8,734 nucleotides of DNA, taken from assembly GCA_945947715.1 (NCBI GenBank), contig CAMEYZ010000085.1, positions 1 through 8,734 on the forward strand, given 5' to 3'. Under the pieces are notes generated by a model. That model saw nothing but the letters and a program-made list of their open reading frames with translations, was not told where the DNA came from and did not search any database. This stretch comes from an uncultured Clostridia bacterium (GTDB taxonomy: Bacteria; Bacillota; Clostridia; Oscillospirales; Ruminococcaceae). Below are positions 7,053 through 8,734 of this stretch, piece after piece (the first letter of the stretch is position 1; each line of letters starts with the position of its first letter). The position numbers and the translations under genes are program-made.

Positions 7053-7091
7053 AAGCCCTGATTTCGGAGCTATCCGAGGTCAGGGCTTTTT
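7053..7091 (+). terminator. Rho-independent terminator after aroC
   Basis: AAGCCCTGA (7053-7061) pairs perfectly with TCAGGGCTT (7080-7088). An inner 5-bp stem TCGGA/TCCGA (7064-7068 and 7073-7077) with loop GCTA stacks above a 2x2 internal loop. TTTTT runs 7087-7091. This is a strong + strand terminator for the aro unit. On the - strand the stem is followed by a T-rich stretch (TTGATTTATTTATT), so it may also stop convergent nspC transcripts. No other nspC terminator is visible. Confidence 0.88.
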
Positions 7092-7121
7092 GCATAGTGT
7101 AGGGTGATTTTCAATTGTTAA

Positions 7122-8270
7122 TTAAAGGCGGCTCTTGAAATCCTCGTAGCCGAAGGATTTCAGGTGCTTCATGCCGTTTTGGGTGTTGTAATATATATCG
7201 GGGAGATTTATCCCGTTGAAGGTGTTGTTCTTGCACATGGAGTAAATCGCCATATCGCAGAATACCAGCCTGTCGCCTGATTTAAGGGGCTCGTCGAAGG
7301 AGTAGTCTCCGATAACATCTCCCGCCAGACAGGTGGCAGAGCCTAAACGATAGGTGTAGGGCTTTTCGCCTGCTTTGCCCGAGCCTATGATGTTCGGACG
7401 ATAGGGCATCTCCAGAACGTCGGGCATGTGACATGCGGCGGAAGCGTCGATTATGGCGATATCTATGCCGTTTTTCATGGTGTCCAGCACCTCTGCAACG
7501 AGGAAGCCTGCATTCAGAGCCACAGCCTCGCCGGGCTCCAGATATACCTGAACGCCGTACTTCTGCTGAACATAGTCAATGACGTGTATGAGCCGATAGA
7601 CATCGTAATCGGGACGGGTGATGTGATGTCCTCCGCCGAAATTCAGCCACTGCATATTAGAGAAATACTTCCCGAATTTTTCCTCGGCAGCATGGACTGT
7701 ACGTTCGAGAGTATCGCTGTTCTGCTCGCACATGGTGTGAAAATGGAGGCCGCTTATGCCATCAAGAGCAGTGTCATCGAAATTTTCGAGAGTGGTTCCA
7801 AGCCTGGAGCCTGTGAAGCAGGGATTATATATATCCGTCTCTATCTCGGAGTATTCGGGGTTTATGCGTATGCCGCACTTGATGTCTCTTCCGCAGGACT
7901 GCACTGTATCGCGGAAGCTTTTCCACTGGGCGCAGGAATTGAAAACCATATGGTCGCAGATAGCGGTCAGCTTTTCCATTTCCTCGGGACGATATGCAGG
8001 GGAGTACACGTGGACCTCACGGTTTCCCATATATTCCTTGCCAAGCATTGCCTCGTGAAGACCGCTGGCGGTGGTACCGTCCAGATATTCTGCGATAAGA
8101 GGATAGGTCTCGTACATGGAAAAGGCCTTCTGCGCGAGAAGTATCTTACATCCCGTGCTCTCGCGGACGTATTTCAGCGTTTCGAGATTTTTTCTGAGCA
8201 GTCCCTCATCGGTGACGTAGCAGGGCGTTTTCACAGAATATATATCAAATAAGTCAAAGTGTGTTTTCAT
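7122..8270 (-). CDS. nspC: Carboxynorspermidine/carboxyspermidine decarboxylase
   Basis: This fold-type III, PLP-dependent decarboxylase (382 aa, standard length) makes spermidine (or norspermidine) from its carboxy precursor, in the cytoplasm. Motifs: the PLP lysine K48 in 'LLAQKAF'; 'VHVYSPAYRPEE' (86-97); 'FNSCAQ' (110-115); 'INPEYSE' (136-142); 'SRLG' (155-158); 'GLHFHTMCEQNSD' (174-186); 'LNFGGGHHITR' (209-219); the phosphate-site 'EPGEA' (245-249); 'CHMPDVLEMPYRP' (280-292); and 'ATCLAGD' (312-318), with the catalytic cysteine C314 from the other subunit. The ATG at 8270 has GGGAGAG about 6 bases upstream. The DUF896 gene ends 14 bp before it, so the two are likely co-transcribed. The partner carboxyspermidine dehydrogenase is not in the window. 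Carboxyspermidine is the likelier substrate in gut Firmicutes; that is inference. Confidence 0.95.
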   Translation of the reverse strand: MKTHFDLFDIYSVKTPCYVTDEGLLRKNLETLKYVRESTGCKILLAQKAFSMYETYPLIAEYLDGTTASGLHEAMLGKEYMGNREVHVYSPAYRPEEMEKLTAICDHMVFNSCAQWKSFRDTVQSCGRDIKCGIRINPEYSEIETDIYNPCFTGSRLGTTLENFDDTALDGISGLHFHTMCEQNSDTLERTVHAAEEKFGKYFSNMQWLNFGGGHHITRPDYDVYRLIHVIDYVQQKYGVQVYLEPGEAVALNAGFLVAEVLDTMKNGIDIAIIDASAACHMPDVLEMPYRPNIIGSGKAGEKPYTYRLGSATCLAGDVIGDYSFDEPLKSGDRLVFCDMAIYSMCKNNTFNGINLPDIYYNTQNGMKHLKSFGYEDFKSRL

Positions 8271-8284
8271 AAGCTACTCTCCCA

Positions 8285-8467
8285 TTACTTTTTCGGCTTG
8301 TCTACAAATTCTATATTGTCCAGCTGGCTGGTGAGATTCTTTTTCACAGCATCTCTGAATTCCTGCCGAAGCTGTGCCTGTTCAGCCTTTTCCTCGTCGG
8401 TGAGGCCCTCAGCTGTCTTTGATTTGCGTGCAAGCTCGTTGATACGGTCGATCTTTTTCTGTTCCAT
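8285..8467 (-). CDS. DUF896 (UPF0291, YnzC-like) small protein
   Basis: A 60-aa, highly charged, two-helix protein of the DUF896 family, whose best-known member is Bacillus subtilis YnzC; its molecular role is not established. The family pattern is clear: 'IDRINELARKSK' (residues 6-17), 'GLTDEEKAEQAQLRQEF' (21-37), and 'LTSQLDNIEFVD' (45-56). The frame is open upstream to 8599, but the ATG at 8467 is chosen because AAAGGA (8475-8480) is 7 bases before it and the protein then starts exactly where the family does. It lies between the LacI-gene terminator and nspC, with 14 bp to nspC. No promoter with good boxes is visible in the roughly 57 bp upstream. Confidence 0.92.
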   Translation of the reverse strand: MEQKKIDRINELARKSKTAEGLTDEEKAEQAQLRQEFRDAVKKNLTSQLDNIEFVDKPKK

Positions 8468-8484
8468 AATTATATCCTTTCGAT

Positions 8485-8517
8485 AAAAAAGACGGACAGC
8501 AAAAGGCGCTGTTCGTC
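8485..8517 (-). terminator. Rho-independent terminator of the LacI-family gene
   Basis: Read on the - strand, GACGAACAGC (8517-8508) pairs with GCTGTCCGTC (8500-8491) with one mismatch, around a 7-base loop, then six T (8490-8485). It begins 8 bases past the regulator's stop codon and ends about 18 bp before the DUF896 start codon. Confidence 0.85.
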
Positions 8518-8525
8518 CTTGATTA

Positions 8526-8734
8526 TTATTTTCCGCAAAGCGCAGATTCACGCTTGATAAGGGTATGAGCCATGATGACATGTCCCGAATGCTCCGCATT
8601 GTTCAGCATATTGTCAAGAAGGCATTTCATAACACGGTAGCCCATGTCATAGCCGGGCTGTGCAATGGTGGTAAGTCCGGGAGTATACACCCGCGCCATG
8701 AGACTGTTGTCAAAGCCCATGATGTCGATGTCCT
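8526..8734 (-). CDS. LacI/GalR-family transcriptional regulator (3' end only)
   Basis: Only the last 68 codons are visible; the gene runs out of the window to the right. The start of this part, 'DIDIMGFDNSLMARVYTPGL' followed by 'TTIAQPGYDMGYRVMKCLLD', matches the end of the periplasmic-binding-protein-like effector domain of LacI regulators (typical form: DISVVGFDD...ARYxxPPLTTVxQPxxxMG). The tail '...HTLIKRESALCGK' corresponds to the usual LVxRxS end. The protein would bind a sugar or nucleoside and control a nearby uptake or catabolic gene. The DNA-binding domain and the ligand cannot be judged from here. Confidence 0.88.
   Translation of the reverse strand, partial: DIDIMGFDNSLMARVYTPGLTTIAQPGYDMGYRVMKCLLDNMLNNAEHSGHVIMAHTLIKRESALCGK

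Noticed and set aside
6978..7107. +1 frameshift at the aroC stop
   Set aside because: The site (TTC TGA A) is not the prfB-type CTT TGA C slip site. The +1 product is an arginine- and proline-rich run through the terminator, unlike a natural tail.
7108..7125. AT palindromes CAATTG and TTAATTAA near the nspC stop, considered as an insertion scar or repeat element
   Set aside because: They are short, AT-rich, have no second copy in the window and no target-site duplication. They are most likely ordinary intergenic sequence between convergent genes.
7428..8252. Long open frame (274 codons) on the + strand opposite nspC
   Set aside because: The - strand frame encodes a full set of NspC motifs over the whole length. 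The + strand product resembles no family I know and has no ribosome binding site; it is a shadow of nspC codon usage.
8469..8474. TATAAT on the - strand just before the DUF896 start
   Set aside because: It lies between the ribosome binding site and the ATG, so it cannot serve as the promoter for a leadered DUF896 message; it is an AT-rich spacer.
8590..8617. Possible - strand promoter inside the LacI-family gene (TTGACA at 8617-8612) for DUF896-nspC
   Set aside because: The -10 at 17-bp spacing is GAGCAT, only 3 of 6 matches, and the transcript would cross the terminator at 8485-8517. A second TTGACA at 8713-8708 has a TATACT only at a 20-bp spacing. Neither is convincing.

Overview
The window looks like chromosome from a low-to-mid GC Gram-positive gut or rumen bacterium, most likely a Ruminococcus-like member of the Oscillospiraceae/Clostridia. 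This is inferred from protein style (a leucine-rich-repeat lipoprotein ending in an 'LPDCNITY'-type tail, a small DUF896 protein, a Clostridia-like chorismate synthase, a carboxyspermidine decarboxylase), AGGA-type ribosome binding sites and a consensus vegetative promoter. No 16S or other direct marker is present.

Region 1 (1-2274, + strand) is the distal half of a urease operon: the 3' end of ureE with a short His-rich tail, then ureF, ureG and ureD. The genes are packed tightly (8-bp overlap, 11-bp gap, 4-bp ATGA overlap) and end at a hairpin terminator. Together they encode the machinery that loads nickel into urease: UreE delivers nickel, and the UreD-UreF-UreG complex inserts it using GTP. 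The structural genes ureABC must lie upstream, outside the window.

Region 2 (about 2275-7091, + strand) starts at a perfect TTGACA-17-TATAAT promoter. It carries a predicted lipoprotein with ten uninterrupted 22-residue leucine-rich repeats, followed 19 bp later by aroB, then aroA and aroC. These three enzymes catalyse steps 2, 6 and 7 of the shikimate pathway to chorismate. A two-tier hairpin terminator closes the unit. Between the aroC stop codon (TGA) and the terminator there is an in-frame, strongly acidic stretch of 21 codons ending in TAA. It looks like a former or readthrough C-terminal tail of AroC.

Region 3 (7122-8734, - strand, convergent with region 2) holds nspC (carboxynorspermidine/carboxyspermidine decarboxylase, spermidine synthesis) preceded 14 bp upstream by a 60-residue DUF896 gene. 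Further upstream is the 3' end of a LacI-family regulator with its own terminator.

Most of the window is ordinary, recognisable metabolism. I see no CRISPR array, tRNA or rRNA gene, transposase, prophage gene or defence system. The items most worth a second look are the aroC tail, the link between the LRR lipoprotein and the aro genes, the paired inverted repeats between aroB and aroA, and the isolated DUF896-nspC pair.
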